64,000 nt of DNA, taken from Chryseobacterium camelliae (GTDB lineage: Bacteria; Bacteroidota; Bacteroidia; Flavobacteriales; Weeksellaceae). Where the stretch lies: positions 248,001-312,000 of the forward strand of contig NZ_CP022986.1 in NCBI RefSeq assembly GCF_002770595.1, given 5' to 3'. Positions 27,490-35,171 of this stretch are shown one piece after another. The translations under genes and the position numbers were made by a program. Below the pieces are notes generated by a model, which was not told the origin of the DNA, searched no databases, and was given only the letters and a program-made list of their open reading frames with translations. Each line of letters begins with the position of its first letter. Position 1 is the first letter of the stretch.

Positions 27490-29217
27490 ATGGGACAACT
27501 AGCAACCATTGATATCATCATATTTCTCATTTATTTTGTGGTGGTAGCCGGATACGGACTCTGGATTTACAAAAAGAAAAAATCCGAGTCTACCGGAAGT
27601 AAAGATTATTTCCTTGCCGAAGGATCGCTCACATGGTGGGCCATCGGTGCCAGTTTGATCGCCTCTAACATTTCGGCGGAACAATTCATCGGAATGAGCG
27701 GTGAAGGATTCTTCGTGGGAGTGGCCGTTGCCGCCTACGAATGGATCGCAGCCGTAGCCTTGATCATTATCGCCGTATGGTTTATTCCGATCTATCTTAA
27801 AAACAAGATTTATACGATGCCGCAGTTCCTGGAAACTCGTTATAACAAATCGGTTTCCCTGATCATGGCCGTGTTCTGGCTGTTTTTATATGTTATCGTA
27901 AACCTGACTTCCATCCTTTATCTTGGAGCTTTGGCGATTGATACCTTATTGGGCGGTGAACACCTTCACATCATTATGATCGTCCTTTTGCTGATGGCTT
28001 TGCTCATCGGTCTGGGAGGAATGAAAGTAATCGGGTACACCGATGTAATCCAGGTAGCGGTACTGATCATCGGTGGTTTTGCTACCGTGTATATGGCCCT
28101 GCAGATCGTTGACCAAAGAATCAACGGGGTAGCGGTAGGAAATGCATTTGCCGGATTCAATACTTTGATGAACGAAGCGCCGGGTCACTTCAAGCTGATG
28201 CTTGATAAACCGACAACGACAACGACAACTTTGGGAATGCCACAAAATCTGGAAGTTCAGAAATATGTCGTATTACCGGGACTGGCCATGTATTTCGCAG
28301 GACAATGGATTGTAAACCTGAACTATTGGGGCTGCAACCAGTACATCACCCAGCGTGCTTTGGGGGCAGACCTTAAAACAGCGAGAACCGGGATTCTGTT
28401 TGCCGGATTTTTAAAGCTTTTCATGCCGATCATTGTGATGCTTCCGGGAATTGCAGCGTATGTGCTGTATACCAAAGGACAGCTTCCCGGATTCAACGGC
28501 GTAAAAGACGGTGCCTATTCTGCAATTCTTACTTTCCTTCCTTCCGGATTGAAAGGTCTGGCGGTGGCGGCATTAACAGCAGCCATCGTAGCTTCCCTGG
28601 CCGGAAAAGTAAACAGTATCTCTACGATTTTTACTTTAGATATCTATAAAAAATACCTGAAAGCAGATGCTACCGAAATCCAGATGGTAAGAACCGGAAG
28701 ATGGGTCATCATCATCGCAATGATGGTCGCGCTTGCCTTTACCTGGACCGACGTTCTGGGCATCGGTGGAGAAGGCGGATTCACCTTTATCCAGAAATAC
28801 ACCGGATTTATCAGCCCGGGGGTTTTCGCCATGTTCTTACTGGGAATGTTCTGGAAGAGAACAACCGGAACGGCTGCTTTGGTGGGAGTCATCTTAGGTT
28901 TTGTATTGGCGATCTTCTTCAACAGCTTTGCCATCGGCATCTTTGGAAAAGAAACCTGGCTGTATACGGCATTCACCTATGAAAAGCTGGAAAACGGCGT
29001 GGTGCATACCATCACCGAAATTCCATTCCTCATCAATATGGGATGGTCGTTTTTCATCACCATCGTCGTGATGGTACTGATCAGCTTAGCTGGTCCGAAA
29101 GTTAACCCGAAAGCTTTTGCCATCGACAGCAAAATGTTCAAGGTAGATCCAAGAACGATGATACTTATTGTAGTTACTTTATTATTGCTTACCGCTATTT
29201 ATGTAAGATTCTGGTAA
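27490..29217 (+). CDS. Sodium:solute symporter (SSS family), probable pentose importer
   Basis: A 575-residue inner-membrane protein of the SGLT type with about 14 predicted membrane helices. Recognisable segments are the helix 1-2 motif DYFLAEGSLTWWAIGASLIASNISAEQFIGMSGEG (positions about 37-71), GLGGMKVIGYTDVIQ and NYWGCNQYITQRALGA. The length is normal for SSS sugar transporters. It follows galM by 3 bp and ends the ara operon at a terminator. L-arabinose (perhaps also xylose or galactose) is the likely cargo by context; the substrate is not proven by sequence. Confidence 0.9.
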   Translation: MGQLATIDIIIFLIYFVVVAGYGLWIYKKKKSESTGSKDYFLAEGSLTWWAIGASLIASNISAEQFIGMSGEGFFVGVAVAAYEWIAAVALIIIAVWFIPIYLKNKIYTMPQFLETRYNKSVSLIMAVFWLFLYVIVNLTSILYLGALAIDTLLGGEHLHIIMIVLLLMALLIGLGGMKVIGYTDVIQVAVLIIGGFATVYMALQIVDQRINGVAVGNAFAGFNTLMNEAPGHFKLMLDKPTTTTTTLGMPQNLEVQKYVVLPGLAMYFAGQWIVNLNYWGCNQYITQRALGADLKTARTGILFAGFLKLFMPIIVMLPGIAAYVLYTKGQLPGFNGVKDGAYSAILTFLPSGLKGLAVAALTAAIVASLAGKVNSISTIFTLDIYKKYLKADATEIQMVRTGRWVIIIAMMVALAFTWTDVLGIGGEGGFTFIQKYTGFISPGVFAMFLLGMFWKRTTGTAALVGVILGFVLAIFFNSFAIGIFGKETWLYTAFTYEKLENGVVHTITEIPFLINMGWSFFITIVVMVLISLAGPKVNPKAFAIDSKMFKVDPRTMILIVVTLLLLTAIYVRFW

Positions 29218-29237
29218 GTTTTAATGACAAGATAAAT

Positions 29238-29275
29238 AAAAAACAGGATGCCATCGGTGTCCTGTTTTTTTGTAT
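29238..29275 (+). terminator. Terminator of the araBDA-galM-symporter operon
   Basis: AAAAAACAGGA (29238-29248) pairs with TCCTGTTTTTT (29260-29270), loop TGCCATCGGTG, ending in a run of seven Ts. It begins 21 bp after the symporter stop. Confidence 0.9.
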
Positions 29276-29302
29276 AAGGGCATTTTTTCGTATATTCACT
29301 TA

Positions 29303-29839
29303 ATGAAACAAAGGCAGGGAATAGGTCTTGAATTTGAGATTGATAAGCTTACAAATTCGATTCAGAATATGATTACCGGTGACAGTTTTACAACAGAAGT
29401 AATTCTGGTGAATTCTATTTCTGAATTGAAGGTTGTTTTGAAAAAGAATGGTTGGCAATTTAATTGGAAAAACGAATTGAAGCAACCGCAAAGGGAAGTT
29501 TATAAACTTTCAATAACAAATAATCAGAATATAATTCAGGGTTTGATCAGCTTAGAAGTAAAATCAGATCATGTCTATATGCATTTAATCGAGAGTGCGC
29601 CATTTAACAAAGGAAAAGAAAAGGTGTATGCTGGTGTTCCGGGAAATCTGGTTGCTTTCGCTTGTAAATTATCTTTCCAGAGAGGCCATGACGGTAATGT
29701 TTCATTTGTTGCCAAAAGCCAGCTGATTAAACATTATGAGGAATCTTTGGAGGCGGCTCATATAGGTGGTAGAATTATGATCATCGGTAGAATTGCTGCT
29801 TTAAAACTAACGAATAAATATTTTCCTAATGAAAAATAA
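29303..29839 (+). CDS. Uncharacterised protein, possible acetyltransferase-fold toxin-like partner
   Basis: A 178-residue protein if started at the ATG at 29303 (MKQRQGIGLEFEI); an earlier ATG at 29270 lies inside the preceding terminator and is less likely. No signal peptide. The C-terminal half has a GNAT-like look: EVKSDHVYMHLIESAP, then GVPGNLVAFACKLSFQRGHDG, VAKSQLIKHYEESL and GGRIMIIGRIAALKLTNKYF. The stop overlaps the next small gene by 11 bp. This arrangement, a larger protein overlapping a 54-residue basic protein, recalls a toxin-antitoxin pair, but I cannot name the family with certainty. Base composition is more AT-rich than the operon before it, hinting at separate origin. Confidence 0.6.
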   Translation: MKQRQGIGLEFEIDKLTNSIQNMITGDSFTTEVILVNSISELKVVLKKNGWQFNWKNELKQPQREVYKLSITNNQNIIQGLISLEVKSDHVYMHLIESAPFNKGKEKVYAGVPGNLVAFACKLSFQRGHDGNVSFVAKSQLIKHYEESLEAAHIGGRIMIIGRIAALKLTNKYFPNEK

Positions 29840-29993
29840 ATCAAAAGAACTGGATGTAGACTTCATTGGTGATGGAAAGCCCTTAACAAAACAGGAAGAA
29901 CAAAGAATAAGCGATTTTATAAGGAACCATAAGAGAAACAGTCCTGCCAAATCTGCTGAGAAATTAAACAAGAAGACTGAAAAGATGAATTAA
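29829..29993 (+). CDS. Small basic protein overlapping the preceding gene (54 aa), antitoxin-like
   Basis: An ATG-started frame of 54 codons: MKNKSKELDVDFIGDGKPLT, then KQEEQRISDFIRNHKRNSPA and a Lys-rich end. It overlaps the previous gene by 11 bp in another frame, so translation is probably coupled. The pattern DFIGxxxPLTxxEExxISxFI is one I recall from small Bacteroidota proteins next to acetyltransferase-like genes. No DNA-binding motif is visible. It is too short to assign a function firmly. Confidence 0.55.
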   Translation: MKNKSKELDVDFIGDGKPLTKQEEQRISDFIRNHKRNSPAKSAEKLNKKTEKMN

Positions 29994-30001
29994 TTATTTA
30001 A

Positions 30002-30598
30002 TTGAATATAGCTCCTGAAGTGAACGACTTTACAGCATTCATCCAACAGTATTTCGGGCTGCTCGGCACTGAGGATTTAAATACGATCCGTCATTATTTT
30101 CGGGAAGAAAAGCTTTCAAAGAATGAATTTTTCACAAAGTCGGATCAGGTATGTAACCGTTTGAGCATGGTGAAATCCGGAATATTGCGGATCTATGCGC
30201 TTTCAGACGGTAAGGAAATTACTCAGTGGCTTTCTGTTGCCGATACCTTTATTACGGAAGCGGTGGGTTTCTTTTTCAATCAGCCCAACCGGTGGAATAT
30301 ACAGGCTTTTACAGAGGTAGAATTGCTCACCATCACCAAAACCGATTATCATAAGCTTTGCAAAGAATTTCCGAAATGGAATGAAATTGAGAAACAGTTC
30401 ATTATCAAATGTTTTATGATGATGGAAGACCGGATCTTTTCCCATCTGTCAATGACCGCGGAAGAACGGTACAACAGGTATTTTGAACATCATAAAGAAC
30501 TCTTTACCCAGATTCCATTGCAATATATCGCGTCCGTTTTAGGCATGACACCCGAAACATTCAGCAGGATCAGAAAACGGCAGGCAGAAAAATCTTGA
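30002..30598 (+). CDS. Crp/Fnr-family transcriptional regulator
   Basis: A protein of about 198 residues. A cNMP-binding beta-barrel (about 20-130; FFTKSDQVCNRLSMVKSGILRIY) is followed by a C-terminal HTH (about 145-195; LQYIASVLGMTPETFSRIRK). No ATG is available at the 5' end: the frame is bounded by a TAA at 29999, and the possible starts are TTG at 30002 or GTG at 30020. In flavobacteria such short Crp proteins often control neighbouring small membrane or stress genes. The DUF4260 gene follows 52 bp later. Confidence 0.85.
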   Translation: MNIAPEVNDFTAFIQQYFGLLGTEDLNTIRHYFREEKLSKNEFFTKSDQVCNRLSMVKSGILRIYALSDGKEITQWLSVADTFITEAVGFFFNQPNRWNIQAFTEVELLTITKTDYHKLCKEFPKWNEIEKQFIIKCFMMMEDRIFSHLSMTAEERYNRYFEHHKELFTQIPLQYIASVLGMTPETFSRIRKRQAEKS

Positions 30599-30650
30599 TT
30601 TTTGTCAAGCGAAAAGGTCTTAGGGTGGCTGATATTTGTATGATATAAAT

Positions 30651-31019
30651 ATGAGCAACCCAATGAAAAACCTTTTAACCCTCGAAGAAATAGCACAATT
30701 TACTTTATCGATCTTCCTTTTCAGTATCCTCAAATTTTCCTGGTGGATTTTCCCACTCTGCATCCTGCTCCCAGATGTTTCCATGACCGGTTATCTCTTC
30801 AATCCTAAATCAGGAGCATGGCTCTACAACTTTTTTCATCACAAAATGACAGCTGTCTTCGTTCTGGTTGCCGGATTTTTCCTTCATCTTCCGGAAGTGG
30901 AGTTGGCAGGAACCATTCTCTTGGGCCATTCTTCCATGGACCGGATTTTCGGGTATGGATTAAAATTCAGTGATGATTTCAGGCATACCCACCTGGGCCG
31001 GATCGGTAATAAAAGCTGA
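30651..31019 (+). CDS. DUF4260 family membrane protein
   Basis: A 122-residue protein with three to four hydrophobic segments (FTLSIFLFSILKF, WWIFPLCILLPDVSMTGYLF, MTAVFVLVAGFFLHL). The signature end GHSSMDRIFGYGLKFSDDFR followed by HTHLGRIG is what I recognise as DUF4260. ATG at 30651 is preferred over an upstream TTG. The function of the family is unknown. It may be controlled by the Crp-type gene directly upstream. Confidence 0.85.
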   Translation: MSNPMKNLLTLEEIAQFTLSIFLFSILKFSWWIFPLCILLPDVSMTGYLFNPKSGAWLYNFFHHKMTAVFVLVAGFFLHLPEVELAGTILLGHSSMDRIFGYGLKFSDDFRHTHLGRIGNKS

Positions 31020-31131
31020 TAGGCGTAAACTTGATCATTAATCAGGATTAGATTGTTTATTTTTTTTAATCAAAAATAACATTCAGGAGAAATATTTACC
31101 ATTTAATGTTGATTTACAGTTACTTATGTAT

Positions 31132-31168
31132 GGATAAAGGCTTTTATCTTATATTTGTGAATAAACAT
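31132..31168 (+). promoter_or_regulatory. Promoter of the TPR/AraC gene
   Basis: A TATATTTG -7 box lies about 25 bp before the ATG at 31178, in the context TTTTATCTTATATTTGTGAA. The AAGTGT/ACATTT operator seen at AraR sites is absent here, so this is a control showing that TATATTTG alone does not define the AraR set. Confidence 0.5.
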
Positions 31169-31177
31169 TGATTATTT

Positions 31178-32725
31178 GTGATGAAATTAGTCCTACTGCT
31201 TGCATTGGTTATATTCCCGTTGGCGTCTGCTCAAACCCGATTCGACAGCATCCTGGAAAAAGGATTTTCAGACGATCAGTGTAACCGTCCTGAAACAGCC
31301 ATACAGAATGCCAGAAAAATTATTTCAAGTTCAGGTGCTACTTCCATGCAGAAAATGAGGGCGTATCAGCTTATGAGCGGATCTTACGCTGTCATGGGTA
31401 AAAACCGCTTATCCATCAATTCCTCTTTTAAGGCTAAAGAAATTGCAGACCAGCTTAATGATCCTTATATTTCAGCATTATCCCTATGCTGGGTAGCAGA
31501 ATGCTACAGGCGGCTGGATCTTAACCATGAATCCCTGGAAAACTATAGCAAGGCATTGGTATTACTGGACCGGCTTCCGGCAACCGATAAGAGCCTCCAT
31601 ACAAAAGCCATTGTCTTTTATGAGATCGGGAATGCAAAATATAATGAAAACCAGTACCGTTCTGCAGCAGACAAGTACAGGAAATCCCTTACGATCCTGA
31701 AAAACATGAAGAAGAATGCCAAAAGAGCCACGGCAGAGACCCAGGATTATTTATTGCTGGGAGGATGTTATCTGTTTATGAAAAAGTATGATTCTGCTGA
31801 GATATGCTTTAAAAAGACAAACGATATTGCTGTCGCCTATAAAAATACATTCATCATGCCTTACCTGATGGAAAGCTATGCCAAGCTTTATGACAAACAG
31901 GAAAACTACAGGAAGGCCGTTGATTATGCTGAAAAAGGCATACAGCTGATGGATTTTCAGGATACCAAGCTCAGACGTTCACTGCATGAATTACTGGCTA
32001 AATGCTATGGTGAATTGGGGGACGTTAAAAACGCCAGAAAAAACTACAGCACCTACATAAAACTCAATGATGATTACACCACTGAAAAAAACAATGCGGT
32101 ATCTCTGGCGTTTAAACAGGCTAAAACAGGACTGAAAAAAGAAATCGCAGATCAGAAAAATGACAAAATGCTGTTGGGATACGTATTGATATTCGCTGTA
32201 ATCACCTCTGCAATTATTATTATTCTATACAGGCAGAAAGCCCGTAAAAACAGGTTCCTCTACACGCAGGCAGTGGACCGGCTGGTTCATCATTCCTTTG
32301 AAAATACAATTACTGCCAGGGAAACTTCTGCTCCTGCTGTGTCAATTTCAGAAGAAAAAGAACATGAGATCCTGCAGAAACTCGAGGAATTTGAGAAATC
32401 AGATAGGGTTACCCATAAAAAACTGACGATTGCTTCCCTAGCCGCCTCTCTGGGGACCAATGTCACCTATCTTTCGACGGTCATCGGCAGGCATAAGGCT
32501 GCCAATTTCAATTATTACATCAACAACCTGAAAATTACCTATATCGTCAATAAACTGTATACCGAACCCAGTTACCGCAATTACAAAATTACCTATCTGG
32601 CAGAGGATTGCGGTCTGCCGTACAGCACATTTACCTCTGTTTTTAAGATCATAACAGGAATGTCGCCCTCTGCATTCATTAAACAGATGAATGATGATAA
32701 AGAGATGATTGTTAAATCATTATAA
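31178..32725 (+). CDS. TPR-containing membrane regulator with C-terminal AraC-type HTH
   Basis: A 515-residue protein. A signal peptide (LLALVIFPLASAQ) precedes a periplasmic TPR array (about 25-320; repeats such as SLENYSKALVLLDRL and AADKYRKSLTILKNM). One membrane helix follows at about 327-350 (LLGYVLIFAVITSAIIIILY), then a cytoplasmic linker and an AraC-type HTH (about 400-510). Such one-protein sensors are common in Chryseobacterium and switch surface-protein genes. The next gene, a large secreted protein starting 98 bp downstream, is the likely target. The ligand is unknown. Confidence 0.85.
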   Translation: MMKLVLLLALVIFPLASAQTRFDSILEKGFSDDQCNRPETAIQNARKIISSSGATSMQKMRAYQLMSGSYAVMGKNRLSINSSFKAKEIADQLNDPYISALSLCWVAECYRRLDLNHESLENYSKALVLLDRLPATDKSLHTKAIVFYEIGNAKYNENQYRSAADKYRKSLTILKNMKKNAKRATAETQDYLLLGGCYLFMKKYDSAEICFKKTNDIAVAYKNTFIMPYLMESYAKLYDKQENYRKAVDYAEKGIQLMDFQDTKLRRSLHELLAKCYGELGDVKNARKNYSTYIKLNDDYTTEKNNAVSLAFKQAKTGLKKEIADQKNDKMLLGYVLIFAVITSAIIIILYRQKARKNRFLYTQAVDRLVHHSFENTITARETSAPAVSISEEKEHEILQKLEEFEKSDRVTHKKLTIASLAASLGTNVTYLSTVIGRHKAANFNYYINNLKITYIVNKLYTEPSYRNYKITYLAEDCGLPYSTFTSVFKIITGMSPSAFIKQMNDDKEMIVKSL

Positions 32726-32823
32726 ACCTTGTTTTTTTATTTGAGCTATGAAATAACGTATTTCAGAGGTATGATTCTTTTTTTGCTGATCCGGTAGGTC
32801 GTTATTTGCTGTAAAATAGAATT

Positions 32824-34281
32824 ATGATCAAAAATTTAACACTTACAGCCGGAGTTCTGTTCAGTTCCCTTCTCCTTTCACAGGTGGGTATCAATACAGA
32901 TTCCCCAAAAGCAACACTGGATGTACGGTCTGTACCGGCAGACCTCAATAAAACAGACGGTATTATAGCCCCAAAGCTGAAAGGTACAGAACTTAAAGCT
33001 AAAGATCAGTTGTATGCAACCGATCAGACGGGAGCGGTAGTCTATATTACCGAAGTCCTGGATGCTTCCAATGCTACAAGCTCTACAGCCGATGATGTTA
33101 CTGCAAAAACAGCAGAGGTTACCACTATCGGATACTATTATTTTGATGGTAGCCTTTGGAAAAAGATAGGAGGAGCCGGTCCGTGGAATATTTCAGGAAC
33201 CAATCTGCCTGCATCTTCTAATACACAGAATATTTACCAGAAGGGCAGGGTAGGAATAGGGCTTAATCCCGGCACAAATCCCATTACCAATCTGTATGTC
33301 AACGAAAGTACGGCCTCGGGCGGATCCGGAGACTCTTTCGGCATACAGAACAGGCTGACTTCAAATAAAGAAGGAGCCAAAACAGGGATGTATAACTACG
33401 TGCTGGACAATTCTGAATCCGGAACCGGAGGTGTCGTCGGGCTGGATAATACAGCTGTTGACGTATCCAAGGTGGCAAGAGGAGGCCAGAGTGCCAATTT
33501 CTCTTATTATCTTACCGGGCAGAAAGACAATTCATCCAAATCAGTCTCCGGAATTGCTTCACTGGTTTCCGTAGCAGCCGTGGGAGGAGAGTTGAAATCG
33601 GGTACGGTATCAGGAAATGCTTCCACTACCCTGGTGAGCGCCAATACGGGAAATTTAAGCTTAACAGGAGACCTGTATGGGTATAGTGGTAACGGTACTC
33701 TCAGTGCTCTTCCGGGATATGTGCTGAATGCCTCAGGAAATGCTTCAGGAAGTAGATCTCTTGCTCAGGCAGATGTTAGAGGTGGAACGGTAAATACCGT
33801 TAATATGACAGGGACAACCTCGGGTATGGAAGTGACAGGAACCTCAGGAACTGTAAATATATCAGATTATGCAGCACCGTTAAGATCCTATATCAGCTTT
33901 GCTTCTGCAAATACGATCACGGCCAATATCAATGCTTTGTACGGATTACTAATTGACGGAACAAGCGGACAGTCACAGAATACCATCGGGAAATCATACG
34001 GGATTTATATTAAACCATTCCGGTTTACCGGGGATACGGAAGCCAATGCTTTTAACCTGTATTCGGAAGGTGAAAACACAAAAAATTATTTCCAGGGCAG
34101 GGTAGGTTTGGGAACCAATGCACCGGCAGCAAAACTGCATGTGGTTAAAAGTTCCTCAGATCTTACCCCGGCCATTATTTCAGGCTGCAATGAGTATGCT
34201 GATAATGCAGCGGCGTTGGCAGCCGGATTGCCAGCAGGGGCATTGTACCGTACAGGAGACATCCTGAAGGTGGTTCATTAA
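32824..34281 (+). CDS. Large secreted protein with VGINT-x-P-x-LDV N-terminus (surface/adhesin-like)
   Basis: A 485-residue protein with signal peptide MIKNLTLTAGVLFSSLLLSQ and then VGINTDSPKATLDV. The middle (about 180-370) is rich in Gly, Ser, Thr and Asn with repeated SGNAS / SGTVN patterns, suggesting a beta-helix or fibre. A second copy of the motif, VGLGTNAPAAKLHV, is at about 435. The motif [VI]GI[NG]T-x-x-P-x-x-x-L-x-V recurs in the three small secreted proteins at 56579-58484. No T9SS tail is visible. Function unknown; the TPR/AraC sensor upstream probably controls it. Confidence 0.7.
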   Translation: MIKNLTLTAGVLFSSLLLSQVGINTDSPKATLDVRSVPADLNKTDGIIAPKLKGTELKAKDQLYATDQTGAVVYITEVLDASNATSSTADDVTAKTAEVTTIGYYYFDGSLWKKIGGAGPWNISGTNLPASSNTQNIYQKGRVGIGLNPGTNPITNLYVNESTASGGSGDSFGIQNRLTSNKEGAKTGMYNYVLDNSESGTGGVVGLDNTAVDVSKVARGGQSANFSYYLTGQKDNSSKSVSGIASLVSVAAVGGELKSGTVSGNASTTLVSANTGNLSLTGDLYGYSGNGTLSALPGYVLNASGNASGSRSLAQADVRGGTVNTVNMTGTTSGMEVTGTSGTVNISDYAAPLRSYISFASANTITANINALYGLLIDGTSGQSQNTIGKSYGIYIKPFRFTGDTEANAFNLYSEGENTKNYFQGRVGLGTNAPAAKLHVVKSSSDLTPAIISGCNEYADNAAALAAGLPAGALYRTGDILKVVH

Positions 34282-34322
34282 ATCCCGGATGTCCCGGTAA
34301 CTTTTCTTTTCATTTGATTTAA

Positions 34323-34360
34323 GGAAAGCTGCTTAACCAATGTTAGGCAGCTTTTCCGCA
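34323..34360 (+). terminator. Terminator after the surface-protein gene
   Basis: GGAAAGCTGCTTAAC (34323-34337) pairs imperfectly with GTTAGGCAGCTTTTCC, loop CAAT. It follows the stop by 42 bp. Confidence 0.75.
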
Positions 34361-34418
34361 ATACAGCAACCGAAAAAATTATCGGCAGATTTCTGCCTGC
34401 TTCACTAAAACAAAACCG

Positions 34419-34439
34419 TATAACGGTATGATCGTTATA
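34419..34439. promoter_or_regulatory. Palindrome upstream of the exonuclease gene
   Basis: TATAACG-GTATGAT-CGTTATA, 7-bp arms around a 7-nt spacer, 60 bp upstream of a TACATTTG -7 box at 34499-34506. It may be an operator for the exonuclease/DUF294 pair. The cognate regulator is unknown. Confidence 0.4.
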
Positions 34440-34522
34440 AATTAGTATTAAAGTATCGATTAAGGATTTACCTGGGTGGCAGACTGTATTTTAATACTTA
34501 CATTTGCAGTCAAACATTTCCC

Positions 34523-35167
34523 GTGAATTCTTACCTTTTATTTATTGATACGGAAACCACCGCCGTTCCCAAACGCTGGGATCTGCCGTATTCCGATACC
34601 GGAAACTGGCCCTCTGCGGTTCAGGTGTCCTGGATCATCTGTTCGGAAGACGGAACGGAGATAAAAAAGGAAGACCGGTACATCTTTGAAGAAGATCTGG
34701 TGATTAGCGAAGGCTCCTTCAGGGTGCACGGCATTACTGAGGAATTCCTGAGATCAAGAGGGAAAAGCAGAAGGGAAGTGCTGAATGATTTTGCCGGAGA
34801 TCTCGTAAAATACAATCCATTAATTGTAGGCCATTTCCTGGAATTTGACCTTCACATCCTGTCAGCTGATTTCCTGAGAGCACAATTGCCAAATCCTTTC
34901 GGAAACAGCCGGTTTTACTGTACGATGCTGAAAAGCCGGCAATATACTTCCGGAACTTCAAAAGCAGGTCTGCGTTTACCGGAACTCTGCTGTTATCTTT
35001 TGAAAGAAGCTACGGAACCTTCCCACAATGCCATTGTAGATGCAGGAATGACGGCCCGCTGTTTTTTTGAAATCCGGCGTCAAAATCAAATTACTGAGAA
35101 AGATCTTGAAGAAAAAAACCGTATGATCGCCGATACATTACATTTTTGCGTTTTAAAATCCCAATAA
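34523..35167 (+). CDS. DEDDh 3'-5' exonuclease (DnaQ-like), GTG start
   Basis: A 214-residue cytoplasmic protein. The exonuclease motifs are complete: Exo I D9-x-E11 (FIDTETT), Exo II D109 (GHFLEFD), Exo III H168 and D173 (SHNAIVDAG). It belongs to the DnaQ/epsilon-like group but stands alone, so DNA proofreading is not implied. The start is GTG at 34523, shortly after a TACATTTG promoter box. It is followed after 4 bp by a cNMP/CBS/DUF294 nucleotidyltransferase-like gene; these two are often found together, suggesting a joint role in nucleotide or signal turnover. Confidence 0.88.
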   Translation: MNSYLLFIDTETTAVPKRWDLPYSDTGNWPSAVQVSWIICSEDGTEIKKEDRYIFEEDLVISEGSFRVHGITEEFLRSRGKSRREVLNDFAGDLVKYNPLIVGHFLEFDLHILSADFLRAQLPNPFGNSRFYCTMLKSRQYTSGTSKAGLRLPELCCYLLKEATEPSHNAIVDAGMTARCFFEIRRQNQITEKDLEEKNRMIADTLHFCVLKSQ

Positions 35168-35171
35168 ATTT

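Noticed and set aside
31140..31168. TATATTTG box before the TPR/AraC gene as a further AraR site
   Set aside because: Only the -7 box matches; the AAGTGT/ACATTT operator is missing.
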